Part shown: positions 13,855 to 25,585 of the stretch, one piece after another
How the letters are laid out: every line of letters starts with the position of its first letter
Position numbering within the stretch: position 1 is the first letter of the stretch
Assembly: GCF_014851395.1 (NCBI RefSeq)
Contig: NW_024040817.1
Location: 28,925,976-28,989,975, forward strand
Direction: 5' to 3'
DNA length: 64,000 nt
DNA from: Micropterus salmoides
Taxonomy: Eukaryota > Chordata > Actinopteri > Centrarchiformes > Centrarchidae
The notes under the pieces: model-generated
Databases searched by the model: none
Told to the model about the DNA's origin: nothing
Seen by the model: the letters and a program-made list of their open reading frames with translations, nothing else
Made by a program: the position numbers and the translations under genes

Positions 13855-13886
<32 letters not shown>
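13855..13886. repeat. (TG)n microsatellite
   Basis: TG run of about 32 bases. It explains the TG/CA-rich open frames on both strands here. Confidence 0.95.
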
Positions 13887-13888
<2 letters not shown>

Positions 13889-14189
13889 ACAAGGGATGTA
13901 ATTCTGCCTGTCACCAGCGTAGCCTGGAGCTGGTTCCCCAGCTGCTGGTTGCCATGAGACCAGACAGACACATCCTCCGCTTCAATGACAAATCTTTTCT
14001 CTTGATGCTCAAATCACTAAACAGTTTAGGTACATTTTGTTTTCTGAGATACGTCAAGATAAATGGCCACTGCTGTGCTCTGTGTTACTCATAATGTAAC
14101 ATATCAATCATTTCCAGCGTGATATAATTAGAATGTCATTAAAGTTACTACATCGGCTTAGTGAAGATAATGAAAAATGTGCTTACTTA

Positions 14190-14760
14190 CTGTAGCCTAC
14201 TGCACAGGGGTTTTCATGCTAACATGACGAAAGCTCACTTATTTAATGGTCATAGAAATTAGACCCTGAACCTCATGTGATGTATGCCAATCTGTTCTAA
14301 ATCAGGCTGAAATGCATTTGTTGCACTGATTATTCAACATTACAACAAGTCTGCCTATTTTGCTATTAACTATCCAACTGTCCAATAGATCAGTTAGCTA
14401 GCTGTAGCTACAGTAACTCTGTCATTTTGAAAAACCAAGCAAAACAATCCAATAATATTGAAACATTTCAGCTAATCTCATGAATAACCTTGATGATTTA
14501 CAGGGAAAAACAGTGAATAATGTTGAGTTGACTTAATGTTTCCTTTACACATTAGTTACTTTACTACAGATGGGTTTTCCATGCATGCTAACTGAGCTAC
14601 AAGTTAGAGACTTTCAGCCTCATCTTATTTGTGCGAGTGGGTGGTACTGTAATTGTTACCTTTGTTTCCTTTGCTATTAGCTACTTAACTGTCCAGCACA
14701 CTCGCAACAAGCAACTAGTTAACATGGTGACTAGTTAATATGGTAATACTTTAACTGTAT
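14190..14760. repeat. diverged tandem duplication
   Basis: Two successive segments share ordered similarity: GGGGTTTTCATGCTAAC near 14207 with GGGTTTTCCATGCATGCTAAC near 14572, and GCTATTAACTATCCAACTGTCC near 14361 with GCTATTAGCTACTTAACTGTCC near 14673. The offsets of about 310-365 bases indicate an old tandem duplication with indels. Confidence 0.45.
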
Positions 14761-15031
14761 AGCTACTGATAATTCAGCTGAGATCACAGAGCACTTTAGC
14801 ATAGAAAGAGATCTGCTGAATTTATGGTGAAACGTATGTTTTTTCATAAAACACTCCTTTTACACTAATTTACAGGTTTTCATATTGCAACAAACAAGGC
14901 GGTGCTTTCAGTCCTTACTGTACAGAACTGCTAAGCTCTCCAAACAGTACTCTTGCTTTCTTGTTGTAGAGCACTACATTGAAGGGCAGGCATACATGTA
15001 ACATTGTACTGTGTCCCGCTTTTTATCATAG

Positions 15032-15043
15032 AGGGGTCCTGAG
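15032..15043 (+). other. pkib: pkib 5' untranslated part of first coding exon
   Basis: A pyrimidine-rich acceptor ending in CATAG at 15031 precedes twelve untranslated bases and the start codon. This indicates that at least one non-coding exon lies further upstream. I could not locate it. Confidence 0.6.
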
Positions 15044-15185
15044 ATGACGGAAGTAGAGCCAGTGTTGGACTTTGCCTCCTCTGGGCGCTCGGGGAGGAGA
15101 AATGCACTGCCTGACATCCTGGGCTCTCCTGCAGGCGTAAACCCTGGCGACCTGCCTCTTAAGCTGGCTGAGCTGTCCCTCGAAG
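15044..15185 (+). CDS. pkib: pkib coding exon A
   Basis: Encodes residues 1-47 plus the first base of codon 48. It ends CTCGAAG before donor GTAAGA. It contains the whole inhibitory segment and the nuclear export signal. Confidence 0.9.
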
Positions 15186-16087
15186 GTAAGATACACAAGG
15201 TTTTCTTTTTCATTATTACAATATTGATCACATGGCATATTCAGACTATACAACTTGAATATTTAATTTGTAGTGCAAGTCCTGATATCATGCACAAATC
15301 TGTCAATCTTGTTCTTTTTTTAGTACTGGAATGCACAGCTAATGAAAGTTTGCCTGCTATGAACTTTAACATGCCAAATGTGGCTGTGTGTATGTATGTA
15401 TATATATGTGTGTATATATATATTTTTATGACAAAGAAAAGATGATGGCACACACTGGGAAATATCCTAATTCAACATGATGACGCCCCACTTCTAATTC
15501 AAACTCAGGCATGACACTGCTAGCTACCCAGTTGTAACATTTGCTCCCTAGGGCCCAGCTCTGGTCTTGCATAATCCAAATATATATAACAGTTCTGGCT
15601 TTACTAACTATCCTTACATGCATATCTCTGTGCACTCTCAAATCTTGACTTGCAGACTGCGCAGGCTCTATAGTTTTATTGCCAATTAACTAACAACATT
15701 TTGTTACGTTACACTTGTTTATCTATGATACTGGAGTTCTGGACACACCATACATTTTCCCTCTATAGCCCCAAATGAGTCCCAGATGTAGGTGTTGCTT
15801 GGTGCCATGCTACTTTTGGGGGTTTTGAAACTGGCTTTGTGTTTTTTTCAAACAGCAGGAGCCATAAAATGACTTGCAAGCGAAACATTTCAGCACCTAC
15901 CGTAGTGATGTAATAATCATTATCTCATTGGTATTGATCAGCAATAGCTTTGACAGTCTAATTATTATTTTTTTTTTACATATTTCTTCTTGTGTTGTGT
16001 GCAGATGGTCCGGGAGGGGCGCAGTCACCGACGGCGGAGGAGCCTCCAGCGCCGCCGGAGAGCTCAGAGGGCAAAGAGGGATCATAG
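15044..16087 (+). CDS. pkib: cAMP-dependent protein kinase inhibitor (PKI), beta-like
   Basis: Small heat-stable inhibitor of the PKA catalytic subunit. It binds the active site as a pseudosubstrate and exports the kinase from the nucleus. Two exons (15044-15185, 16005-16087) join at phase 1 into 74 residues plus a TAG stop, within the usual 70-78 residue range. The N-terminal segment has Phe10, Arg15 and the pseudosubstrate RRNAL (18-22), with Ala21 in place of a phospho-acceptor. The export signal LPLKLAELSL (37-46) has hydrophobic residues 37, 39, 41, 44 and 46 in the canonical spacing. The acidic, Pro/Ser-rich C-terminus is typical of the family. FASSGRSGRRNALPDI and DLPLKL favour the beta paralogue over alpha or gamma, but a tree would be needed to settle this. 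The start ATG is the first in the exon and opens MTEVE, as in PKIs. The next gene is stmn1, about 20 kb downstream on the same strand. Confidence 0.9.
15186..16004 (+). other. pkib: pkib intron
   Basis: Phase-1 intron of 819 bp with donor GTAAGATA and acceptor TGTGTGCAG, preceded by a pyrimidine-rich tract. It contains a TATG/TA-rich microsatellite near 15390-15423. The longer open frame that reads through the donor is not coding past 15185. Confidence 0.85.
16005..16087 (+). CDS. pkib: pkib coding exon B
   Basis: Completes codon 48 (G+AT, Asp) and encodes 27 residues ending EGKEGS before TAG (16085-16087). The tail is rich in Pro, Glu and Ser, as in other PKI C-termini. The 142 + 83 base exons give exactly 75 codons including stop, which supports the splice model. 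Confidence 0.88.
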
Positions 16088-16347
16088 GGACTCGTTTTTT
16101 CTTTACCTCCCCGGAGACCTGCAAAGATAACCTGAGAGACGGGATGAGAAACAAAATATAGGGTGACCTGGGGGAGAAGTAGGGATTATCTGTGGAGAGG
16201 CAGCGTGTTTGCGAAAGCAGCTGAGCCACGGAGGGAGAGTGACGGACCGACTCCCCAAGGACTGGAGCCAGGAGCTTAGGACTGTTTGGCACTCAGCACT
16301 ATCTGAAAAGAGTCAGACATCACTTAGTAATGAACCAGTGAGTGTGC

Positions 16348-16350
<3 letters not shown>

Positions 16351-16401
<51 letters not shown>
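16351..16401. repeat. (TG)n microsatellite in pkib 3' UTR
   Basis: TG run of about 51 bases, 260 bases after the pkib stop codon and upstream of the first poly(A) signal. It is probably transcribed. Confidence 0.95.
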
Positions 16402-16404
<3 letters not shown>

Positions 16405-16440
16405 GTTGAGTTATACACTCACCGCAGACGCTACACTGAG

Positions 16441-16446
16441 AATAAA
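16441..16446 (+). terminator. pkib: candidate polyadenylation signal of pkib
   Basis: Canonical AATAAA, 354 bases after the stop codon. It is the first one on the coding strand downstream. Confidence 0.45.
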
Positions 16447-16470
16447 CGGGACCATGACAGATTGTAAAAT

Positions 16471-18091
16471 GTACACTACTATTTTTGTATGATTTATTTA
16501 AAACTAAAGAAAAACAGGTTCTCATAAGTCAAACTGTAATATGTACCATGTCCTTGAATTTCCTGCTGATTTTTGTTTTATAGTGATGTGTGTTATTTTA
16601 CAATAGTAGGAGGGGTTTGATAGCAGCCTTTAGTGGCTCAAAGCTTTTTAATCCAGCTGGATACAAAATGGCACATAACACAAGAAATAACACATGACAT
16701 GAGAAAACTGTAGATTTAATAAAACTGGGAGCTCCTTGTGTTGTCTTGCTTTTACACTAAATGTGTATGATTACTGTGTGTTTTCAAATCGGAGGCTGTT
16801 GTACAGTATACAAATGTACAGTTTTTACCCCTCATCTCAAGACTGTTTTGATCCTAGCAACAACGACCAGGGATTCCATAAATTTTTTTTAGGTGTTCAT
16901 ATAATGTGAGACGTTAAGTTGGAGCTATGTCCACATCTTGAAACATTCCATTAGAGAATAGGGTCACACTGCCAGCAATCTACACGCTGCTTCATTATAA
17001 TACTGAGAAAAGTCAAAGATTTCCTTTTTTCACTCAAATCTACTTTTAAACATCTCTTAATTTTCCAAACCTCTGAAAATGTGCCTAGTGGCAGTTCACA
17101 ACCAAAAACCTGTGTTGTGTTCTTTCTCTGTGAAGTACTGTTGTTGACCATTCTGGGCTACTGATATTTCCTGTTTTAATAGGAGAGACCATAACACATC
17201 TTTACTGCTTGAACTCTAAATGAAAGAATAAACACTTTTGTAACATTCTGCACTCCTACTGTATACTGTCAGGAAACGCGTTCAGTCAGTTTTGTGTAAA
17301 CTTCAGGAGGGCTTTTGTTTTTTTGCAGCGCGAGGCTCCTCGCACTTGCTTCTTATAGCAACAGCAGCATATGCCCGCTGACTGGGCGCGGGAGCAAGCA
17401 TCAAGCAACACCACAGTGTGTTTTGAGTGCCGGAAATGGCAGCCCGTTTTCCGCACTGAGAAAAGTCTGTTCACAGTCATCAACACATAAGCAGAGCTGT
17501 GAATAGGATGCAAGACGGAGAGTGAGAAACGCAGCGAGAGTCCACATTTGTCAGCTAGCCACTTTCTGCTACTGTGTAAATACTGTACTGTATTGTAGTA
17601 TAATGTGCGTCATACATGCTGCTTGTATGATTAACAGACTTTATTCACATACTGTACCCAAAAAGAAATGATGTTCTGTAATTGTCTCTATTTGAAGATG
17701 TTTTGCCGGTGGCTGTGTCTTTATGTGGATGTTTCACAAATGCAACAAGGAAAGCCTGGTGTGCTGCTGCCCAGCCTCTGTTTTGATGCTGTACTACTTC
17801 TAATGCTGATGGGAAAGGGTTTATGGTCTATCTGAAGCTATATGATCTACACTTTCTGGGGGTTGATGAATCAGAGGTGGATTTTGTAGTGTCCTGATCA
17901 CTAAGTGGTGCATATATTTTACTTTGCTGGATTGGATCCCTTATGTTGATTCTATCTGGAGGTGAATATTGCCATATTAAACCCACAAGCTTTACATAAA
18001 TGTCTGTGTTTTGAATAGTGTCATTTCTATGAAAGGCCATTTCACATTTTGGCATACATTATTAGAAATAAGGATAATATTTAAATGGCGC
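16471..18091. other. non-coding region with a CpG-denser patch
   Basis: No supported exon. About 17320-17540 has unusually many CpG dinucleotides for this neighbourhood (for example GCGAGGCTCCTCGC, itself a small palindrome). It may be a regulatory element or an unannotated exon. Confidence 0.35.
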
Positions 18092-18540
18092 TTTTAGCCA
18101 CGCTGGTGACAGATCTCAGCGGAGGGCAAGGTCAATGCACCACTTTGGTCCAAACTGAAATAGCTTAAGAACTTTTGTATGGATTGCTATGGACCTTTGT
18201 ACAGACATTAAGATAAAGATAAAGCCTACAGACATTATTGATCCCCTGCCTTTTTATCTAGGCCACCAGCAGTTCAAAGTTTGTCCAACACTTTGGTTTA
18301 TTTAATACCAGCCTAAACACCTGCAATATTAAAGTCAGCCTCAGCTGTACTTTGTGCTTGATGCTGATTAGCAAAACATCCTAACACACTAAACTAAGAT
18401 GACCATGGAAAACATTACCAGCTAAATATTAGCATGTTTTCATGCCCTTAGTGTGCATAACATGCTGACATTAGCATTTAGCTCATAAGCACCACAGTAC
18501 TACATACAGCTTCACAGAGCTGCTAGCATGGCTGTAAACA
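18092..18540 (-). mobile_element. dispersed teleost repeat with AGCATGGCT-type ends (copy 1)
   Basis: Bounded by TTTTAGCCACGCTG on the left and GCTAGCATGGCTGTAAA on the right, which are imperfect inverted repeats. The interior includes ACCACTTTGGTCC, TAAATATTAGCATG and CTGACATTAGC, shared with copies near 25255, 43045 and 46421. It is inverted relative to those copies, and no protein is encoded. Confidence 0.55.
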
Positions 18541-19816
18541 TTTTTGTCTTAATGGACCAGTAGCTGATGAATGCCCCAGCTGTCACCACTGTAAACTCAT
18601 TTTGTTGCAAAAAAACCTACATTTTGAGTGCTACGATTATTATTACTCGGCAGGTAAAGCCGAAAGACTTGTGAAAGCAAAAGTTAGAGGGGAACTCAAT
18701 TACTGCAGTTATGTCCATCTAAGTCTGTTTATAGGTGTTGCACTACTGATATGTGAAAAAAGTTGTCTAGTTGTATAGAGGGAGCTGCATGAAGTCTGAT
18801 CAATGTCCTCAAGTGATGTCACTTGAGTCAGCGTCGGTGAGGACTGAAGACTACATTTGAAAATCAGTTGGTGTGGAGTTAGAAAGAAGTGAGCTCACCA
18901 GACCACCAGCCCGCTGCTCATCACTGCTTGAAGCTACATTAGCTGCTACATTCATAAACACTAGACTCCCTCACCTGTCTGTCCCTTAAACTGGCATGTT
19001 GAATTGTGGGTAATGTAGGGGACAGGGACTACTTTCTCTAACATGCACCACTGTGAAAGCAATATATCTTTACAATTCCTGCCAGATTAACACAAATTTT
19101 ACTATGGTTGTTAAGGGAGGACTGCTAAAACTAGTGCTGACATCGCAGACGTTGTGTCTCATGCAGCCGTCAGGTCAAAGCAACATCAGGCCAAATACTT
19201 CACTTCTACACAAGTGAAAGAACCAAAAAATAAATCCAACATGGTGTCAATCACTTCAACTCACTGTATTAGAAGCATTTTGGTCCTTAGACCCTCATTA
19301 GATAAGATTAATGTACCTATGATTGCATCAGGTAAATGAGGTAAAATTCATAATGCATGAATTTTACTTGTCTGTAAGACTTAAAACAAGGACTTTGGAG
19401 TGTCACTTACACAAAATTTTTTAAATTTAAATGACAAATTGCCATAAGAGGCCTCATGCTACCCAGAGGATAATTCCTTTCCAGTTTAGTTTCTCCATGA
19501 GTTTTTCTGTAGCGCCACCCTTAGGCCAAACCGTTAACTACAAGTGATTATACATAAAATAAATACTTATTTTACCTGAATCAGCTGACCAGACACACCC
19601 TTTTATCACACCCTTTTTTTGCAACAGTGCAGAGATAATCCAGATTTCATATCAGGTTGACACCACAAGCATGGCCAACCAAATCAGTGAACACAAAGGG
19701 AAAGCCCGAGTTTCACATGATGTAGCTATAATAATGATGGTGGTGGTGGTTTAGTGACTGCAGACTTAATGTATTAAGCTTTTGACAAATGAATTAACAA
19801 AAACAATGTATACACT
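18541..19816. other. non-coding region
   Basis: No exon is supported. Part of about 18660-19120 may belong to a second dispersed repeat, but I see no clear ends. Confidence 0.35.
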
Positions 19817-19838
19817 TTCTTCTTCTTCTTCTTCTTCT
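19817..19838. repeat. (CTT)n microsatellite
   Basis: Seven uninterrupted CTT units. Confidence 0.9.
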
Positions 19839-21657
19839 CACAAGTATTAGCTAGCTCTGTTCCATTTGATTAGATCCACCATCTCTGATGAAAGGCACTT
19901 GAAATGGCGGTAATCATTTTTTACATCCTCTGAAATGTAAAATTAAGAGTGCATAAGTAGCACTTGAAGGGAGCACAGCAAGACATGCACTCCTTTTGTT
20001 CCTTCCAGAATGGCCATGTTAGTACACTCCTGTTACATAATGCAGCAGTTCCTGTGGGTGTGCAGCAGATGGAGACACTCACTGGATTATCATTCACCCC
20101 ACATGATGCTCCTACTCCAACAGGAGAATTTCTTTGTTATGTCTGGTACAAAGAAAATGGCCGAAATACATTTTTTGACAACAATATTTATATAAATACA
20201 TTAACTTACGTAAATGTGGCGTCTAGAAGCATGATTTGGCGGTTCTGGTTTCACATTCCTGCACATAACTTTCAGTTGTAAACCTTGTAAGGAGTTTGAC
20301 TCGGACACACCCAGTGTTCTCTCGATGCTGATACAGCGGTAGGGAGTGATTTGACGAAAAATGAACACCTCTTGAATTAGTTTTGGATTAATCATCTCAA
20401 ATACTGCTACTAACCTGTGGATGTGGGGTGTATAATGAAGGGCGTGTGTGTGCAGAATGTGTTTGGAAGACATGAGTAAACCTTTGTGATCATGCAGGCT
20501 GATTGTCTGGCTGCGTCCCAGCATCCCTGCTGACAGGAGATGAGACCATCCATACACCCAAGGGCTCTTTGTCTCTGCAGACACAACCACAGTAAAGCAC
20601 TTGTGTGTAATACTAATGTCTGTTAGCTGATGCTGTGGTCTATAATTATGTAACAGCAACATTTTTATTTATAAGAGACATAGCAATGGCTCTCCTGCAC
20701 ATGGTACATTTATGCCTTTATGGTGGTCATTTATTCAAGCAAAACAGAAATGTGTAATCCATTTGAGACATATTGTTTTGGCTAAAATTTTCCTGTTAGT
20801 CTCCACCTCCACTCTCAGGCACCCGCCTCTCCTCTGAGGTAGCGCCTTCGCCCAGACTGTTTCTACGTAACTTGTTGCTAGGGCAACCCAGCTTTGATAG
20901 AGGCTTGGGCCTTATTGTGTGCAGTCATGCTTTTTAAGAACATGAGGGAAGGTGAAGAATTGATTTGAAGGCTTTTGGCTGCAATGAGGGCAGGAGGCAT
21001 ATGCATGGTGTCGACTGGGTATGGCAAGGTGTGAGGCCCTGAGTGCGACTCTTTTCCTATCTTCTAATTATTATAATAGAAGATAGAAAAAGATGTGTCT
21101 CCAATCCAAAAATAGCTTTGGCTGTAGCGAATTGCCAACCATAAATTCTAACATTGATTACTGTGAACCTGACAGTTCACACGTTTACAAATCCAAAATA
21201 ACAAGGCTGTGTGTTTCTAATTCCATAGAACAGAAAAGCAGTGAAGAGAAAGAGGCTCTCTGTCTTCTTACATAATTGAATAGTATGGTATAAGCGGTTA
21301 GCTATTGGCTTTCCTCAAGGAAACTCGTGTAATTGCCTCACAGAAATGCACTGTGGTTCCTCTCACAGACAGGTTAGAGCCAAACGCTTGGTTATCAATC
21401 GAAGCTAAGTGAATAAACAGCAGCTGCAGCCTTTAGGTACCCCACTACTCTCTCCTTTTCAATCCCTATATCTCTTCCTCTCTCACCACCGATGGCCAGG
21501 CCAGTGAGTGATCCAGCGGCTGTGGAGGAGACAGCGAGTGACAGAGAGGCGTGTAGAGAGGAACAGAGATAGAGAAAATGAGGGAGGGCGGATGGTAAGA
21601 CTGCCACTGAGGCCATGCAGACGTGGGTCACAGAGAGGATGCCAGGCAAGCGGGCGG
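19839..21657. other. non-coding region
   Basis: No gene is supported. A 153-codon minus-strand frame at 20201-20662 lacks any recognisable motif. About 21480-21650 is purine-rich and includes GATGGTAAGA, a donor-like string, but no matching exon structure was found. Confidence 0.35.
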
Positions 21658-21658
21658 G

Positions 21659-21692
<34 letters not shown>
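21658..21692. repeat. (GGCA)n microsatellite
   Basis: About nine tetranucleotide units. They produce the Gly-Arg-Gln-Ala and Leu-Pro-Ala-Cys repeat frames seen on the two strands, which are not genes. Confidence 0.92.
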
Positions 21693-21693
<1 letters not shown>

Positions 21694-22479
21694 CCCAGCG
21701 AATACAAAAGCCTTCACGTGGAAGTCAACGTGCCATTTCCAACACACGGGAGCCTCGGGAGGAATGATGGAGAAGAGGAAGAGATGCCAGACACGAGAGA
21801 GAGCAATTGACAGAGAAAGAGAGGTTGAAAAGAAACACAAGGTACAGGAGCTGCTGGAGCATCAATTCAACAAAGCTCCTAAGGCATGGCAGTGTCGCTG
21901 CGTCATTCACTACCAAGATGCTCTCATGCTCAGATCATCTTAAGGAAAAGGCTGACATTTTTATTTTTTATTATTATCAACAAATCCCACGAAAACACCA
22001 AATCCAACAACGCATTAGCCCGGCTGATTTCTCTACCTTGTCTGTGGCACTCAAGATATTATATACTGTATATATCATATCAACCTACCTCATGTACATT
22101 ATAACAGACAAATATTTATTCCAGCATTCTTTGCACTATGCTTCACAACACTATTGTGTCGCTGTCTACAAATGTTTCTTTTTGTTTATGATGTGTGTAA
22201 GGTACGCTGTAGTTTGTGTCTGTTTTTTGCTGAGCTTTTTTGTTTATACTTGTTCTGTGTATTTGCTTAAACCTTACTACACTTTTGTTTTTTATCTGTT
22301 TTTTTTTCTGGCTTTATTGCCATTTTGCCTCTGACATGAATACAGTCATAGGAAGATGAAGACAGGGGTGGGATTGGAAGATGGGGTTTTTGGATTAAAG
22401 AGCAGCTAGGGCGACCCAGCTTTGAGAGAAAAATCCACCCGGCCCAAACAACTGGACCAAGCTCCTTGGCGGGTGCAGT
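21693..22479. other. non-coding region
   Basis: No supported gene. A 175-codon frame (21807-22334) is low-complexity, Tyr/Phe-rich translation of A+T-rich DNA and has no family signature. Confidence 0.4.
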
Positions 22480-23045
22480 GACCGCTCAGAGGAGATAAAA
22501 GACAGCCAGGAGAGGAGCCATGCTGGCCCAGCTTGGACTAAATTCTGCTGTTACAGAGACCTGCCCCAACAACATCCCGGATCAACCACTTGTCAGGTGG
22601 TCCATGTTCCCAGCTGTTAGCGCAAGACTCCGACAAGATGAGAGGTGCTTGACATCGATGATGCTTGGTGCACAAACGCAGTCAAATGGGACTCTGTTTC
22701 CCAAGTGTCAGACTGTTTATTGTGAAGATGAAACTTTCATATTATCATCTAGTTACTGCCGTTTACGTTCCCCCGAGATGGAAATTTAAAAAATGCACTG
22801 TAGAATGTTCAGTTTGTATAGGTGTATGTAAATATGTATAAAAATAACTGTATATATTGTTTTATTTTATTTTATGTTACCATATTTTAACATAGGCCTA
22901 CACTGAATGTTGTGTGTGTAGCATGAAGGAACTACAAATTTAGTTTCATTATGCAGCCTTGTGCTGTGTAATGACTAATAAACAACCTTCAAATTCCTAG
23001 TATGTGAAAACATATCTGGCCATTAAAACCAATTCTGATTCTGAT
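22480..23045 (+). mobile_element. Rex1/CR1-type LINE relic (endonuclease piece plus 3' tail)
   Basis: The translation near 22540-22790 retains broken pieces of the APE-type endonuclease of fish Rex1-like LINEs: TET..NNIPDQ, then in another frame DDAWCTNAV, then a degraded version of the usual CRPFYxPREF block. It is frameshifted. Downstream, about 22790-23045 looks like a LINE 3' untranslated end with AATAAAC near 22978 and a TTCTGATT tail. The reverse transcriptase is missing, so the copy is internally deleted. Confidence 0.5.
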
Positions 23046-25254
23046 CTTCAGTACAAACCAACATACACCGTCCTGGTGTCTTAAAATTGTGTATTCATCT
23101 GCAGCTGAAAATAGCCCCAGACAAATACATTATTTCATCCTGCTTGAGCTCTTTTTGCTAGGAACAGTTTTTACAGCCGTTTTGCACTTTTTTGTAAACA
23201 TGAAACTATATTTGAGACCAGTTTTTAAAGTTTTTAAAGGTCCTGATGCTGAGGGCCATAGAAAGGGATAGTTTTGGTCTTTTTACTGGACTTCATGACA
23301 ATAAGACAAATATTCAATAACAGACTGTCTTGACCATGAACTGTAAGGTGGAAAACAATCAAGTCATTTCAAGTCACAAAGCATTTGGTGCCTGACAGTT
23401 AAGCAGATTGACAGAAAGTAATTGGATCTTTCTCGCTGAGTAATCTATGAACAGACCACTGAGCAGTAGCCAAGCATCAGTCGAGTTAATTAAGTGTAAC
23501 TAATCCTCTGTCCACAATGTATGGACGATACCAAGACTGTCAAGAAATGAGGGCAGTTTGAAACTGAGCAAAGCTAATGTGCTAACAAATGTTGTCAATT
23601 TGTCACTTTGCCTCCCCTCTTCCTTCCCTCCACTGCACACCAGCTTGGCGGTGGCTTCAGTCTTTGTCCAGCGATGGATCACAAGGCTGAAACACACACA
23701 GAGAGACATATGACATCACCCAAGCAGTGACGGGGCGGAGACTGGCAGCGTAAGCCTGGCATCACACAACCATACACAGTGGAATAACACGACTCCTCTC
23801 CCTCCATAAGCTCTCTGTCAGACAGCTCAGCCTGGCATCACTCTCTCCCAATAAGATGAAACGAGCTGTAAGCCTGACCCCATTCTCACGGACACCAAGT
23901 CACTTTGCATAAACAGTATGTGGTGCTACCTCTGACTTCTGGCATTTCTAATGTCCTATCTCCCTCATCTTTTCCAGCATATTCTTGATAAAAAAGAAAG
24001 ATTCAGACGAAAGAGACTGACTTTCCCAACTCCCAAATCTTGACCTCTCCTCTGTCTCTCAGCTGAAGTCTGTTCTTAATTGGTGATCTTCAACAGCAGC
24101 CTCTGAGGGAGGATTGCCCCTGTCCCTGCTCCATCGCATCAATGTTCTCTGTGCAGTAATAGGTCAGTGGATTTACTGTTAGCAATACTCTGCAGACTGC
24201 CCTTTATAGACTTTCAGCAGGCAGAGCACATTGAACTGCTGGCATTTATTGTTTGTATTTTATGTCTTCTAACTGTTCACAATCTGGCCGCAGTGCCCTC
24301 TCAGAGAAACAACAGACACTTCTTGCAGGATATCAAAAGTCTGTGATGTCTAACGTACTGGAGGAACTATTTCGGGATGATGTGCAGCAATTAAATTTTC
24401 TCTTAAGTTGACTAGTCTAAGGAAATTAACAATAGAAAAAGGATTATCTCAAAAGATCTTTTGATGAACCTAGTTTTTATTTTATTTTAGGAATAGCACA
24501 AGTACACCAAAACAGAATGAGTAATGATAGATGTGTCTTTCACAAGCTAAAAAATCAATTACATTATTTTGGGAAAAGACCAGCAGACCACGTGTCACAT
24601 ATTGGATTTGGCAAATATTAATAACCCTTCCTTTGGAAAAAAAAAACGTATGTACAAAGAGGAAATCAGGACCTTTTTGAGAAGGTTTGGGAACAGTTTA
24701 ATTAAATGTGAAAGGCATGGAGTTAGCAGATGAAGAGGAGGATTGAATAATGTAAACCTCGTGATGTGGCTAATAAGAGTTCCATCTAAAGCAATGAAAT
24801 TAACTTTAATTGAATCGGCTAGGCAGAAATTTGTTACATAATTTTTGTACATTGTACATGAAGGGTTTCTTTCCCTTTCTTTCTTTTGACTTGTTTGCTG
24901 TTCCTGGTTGTCAGATTTTTATTTCCAGCACCAATACCTCAGTGTAGATTTGAGTGGTATACTTCTTTAAGTAGAGAACTCTACACTGTGTACACATGTG
25001 TTTCAGTATGGAAAATGTTAATAAATATATTGTTTAAAAAGAAAGTTGCCTAGTATCCCATAATGCCTTTAAATGCCCCGAAAGTGTTCCTGAACGTGCC
25101 TGAGCAGGTCAGATGGGAGTTTGTGGAGTTAAAAATGACTTTATATTATGACTTTAACTATGTATGACTCTTGATGAAATGTAACTAAGCTTATAATGAA
25201 AATGTCTTTCCCACAGTTTGACTAGTTATCCACCAGAATGAGAACAAGTCTATA
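23046..25254. other. non-coding region
   Basis: No exon is supported. Mostly A+T-rich, with a more balanced stretch at about 23600-24260. Confidence 0.4.
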
Positions 25255-25585
25255 GGCATGCAAGCAGCTCTGTGAGCTAAATGCTAACATCACCATGCCA
25301 ACATGCTCACAATGACAATGTTATCATGACATTAATAGATGAATGTATGCACCAGGGCATCACCAAAGTCATGAGGATTCATCCTCTGAGGGCCATGACT
25401 GGCCGCCTACTGCTCCCCTGAGGAATGGGGGATGGGTTAAATGTATGAATTTTGCTACATGTATGTGTATGTGACAATAAAGTATACCTTACCTTACTTT
25501 AGTTGCTGAGGTATTTTAGTCTGGACCCAAGTGTTAGTCTAACCAACGATGCCATCCCTTGAGTCATGCAGCTAGTGTGGCTAAG
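25255..25585 (+). mobile_element. dispersed teleost repeat (copy 2) with an inserted retroelement-like tail
   Basis: Starts GGCATGCAAGCAGCTCTGTGAG and ends GCTAGTGTGGCTAAG, matching the outer parts of copy 1 reversed. Internally, about 25400-25490 ends in GTGACAATAAAGTATACCTTACC, which looks like a retroelement 3' tail, so this may be a nested or mosaic insertion. Confidence 0.45.

Larger units (their letters stand above)
16088..16470 (+). other. pkib: pkib 3' untranslated region
   Basis: Follows the stop codon and runs to just beyond an AATAAA at 16441-16446. It includes a long TG microsatellite. Further AATAAA hexamers near 16716 and 17226 could give longer transcripts, so the true 3' end is uncertain. 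Confidence 0.5.

Noticed and set aside
19154..19339. Small open frame in a repeat-like region
   Set aside because: No motif; sequence looks like part of an old dispersed repeat.
20201..20662. 153-codon minus-strand frame
   Set aside because: No recognisable family and no exon signals; probable chance frame.
21807..22334. 175-codon frame with Tyr/Phe-rich C-terminal half resembling transmembrane segments
   Set aside because: The hydrophobic composition follows from T-rich DNA. No homology recognised, and it precedes a LINE relic.
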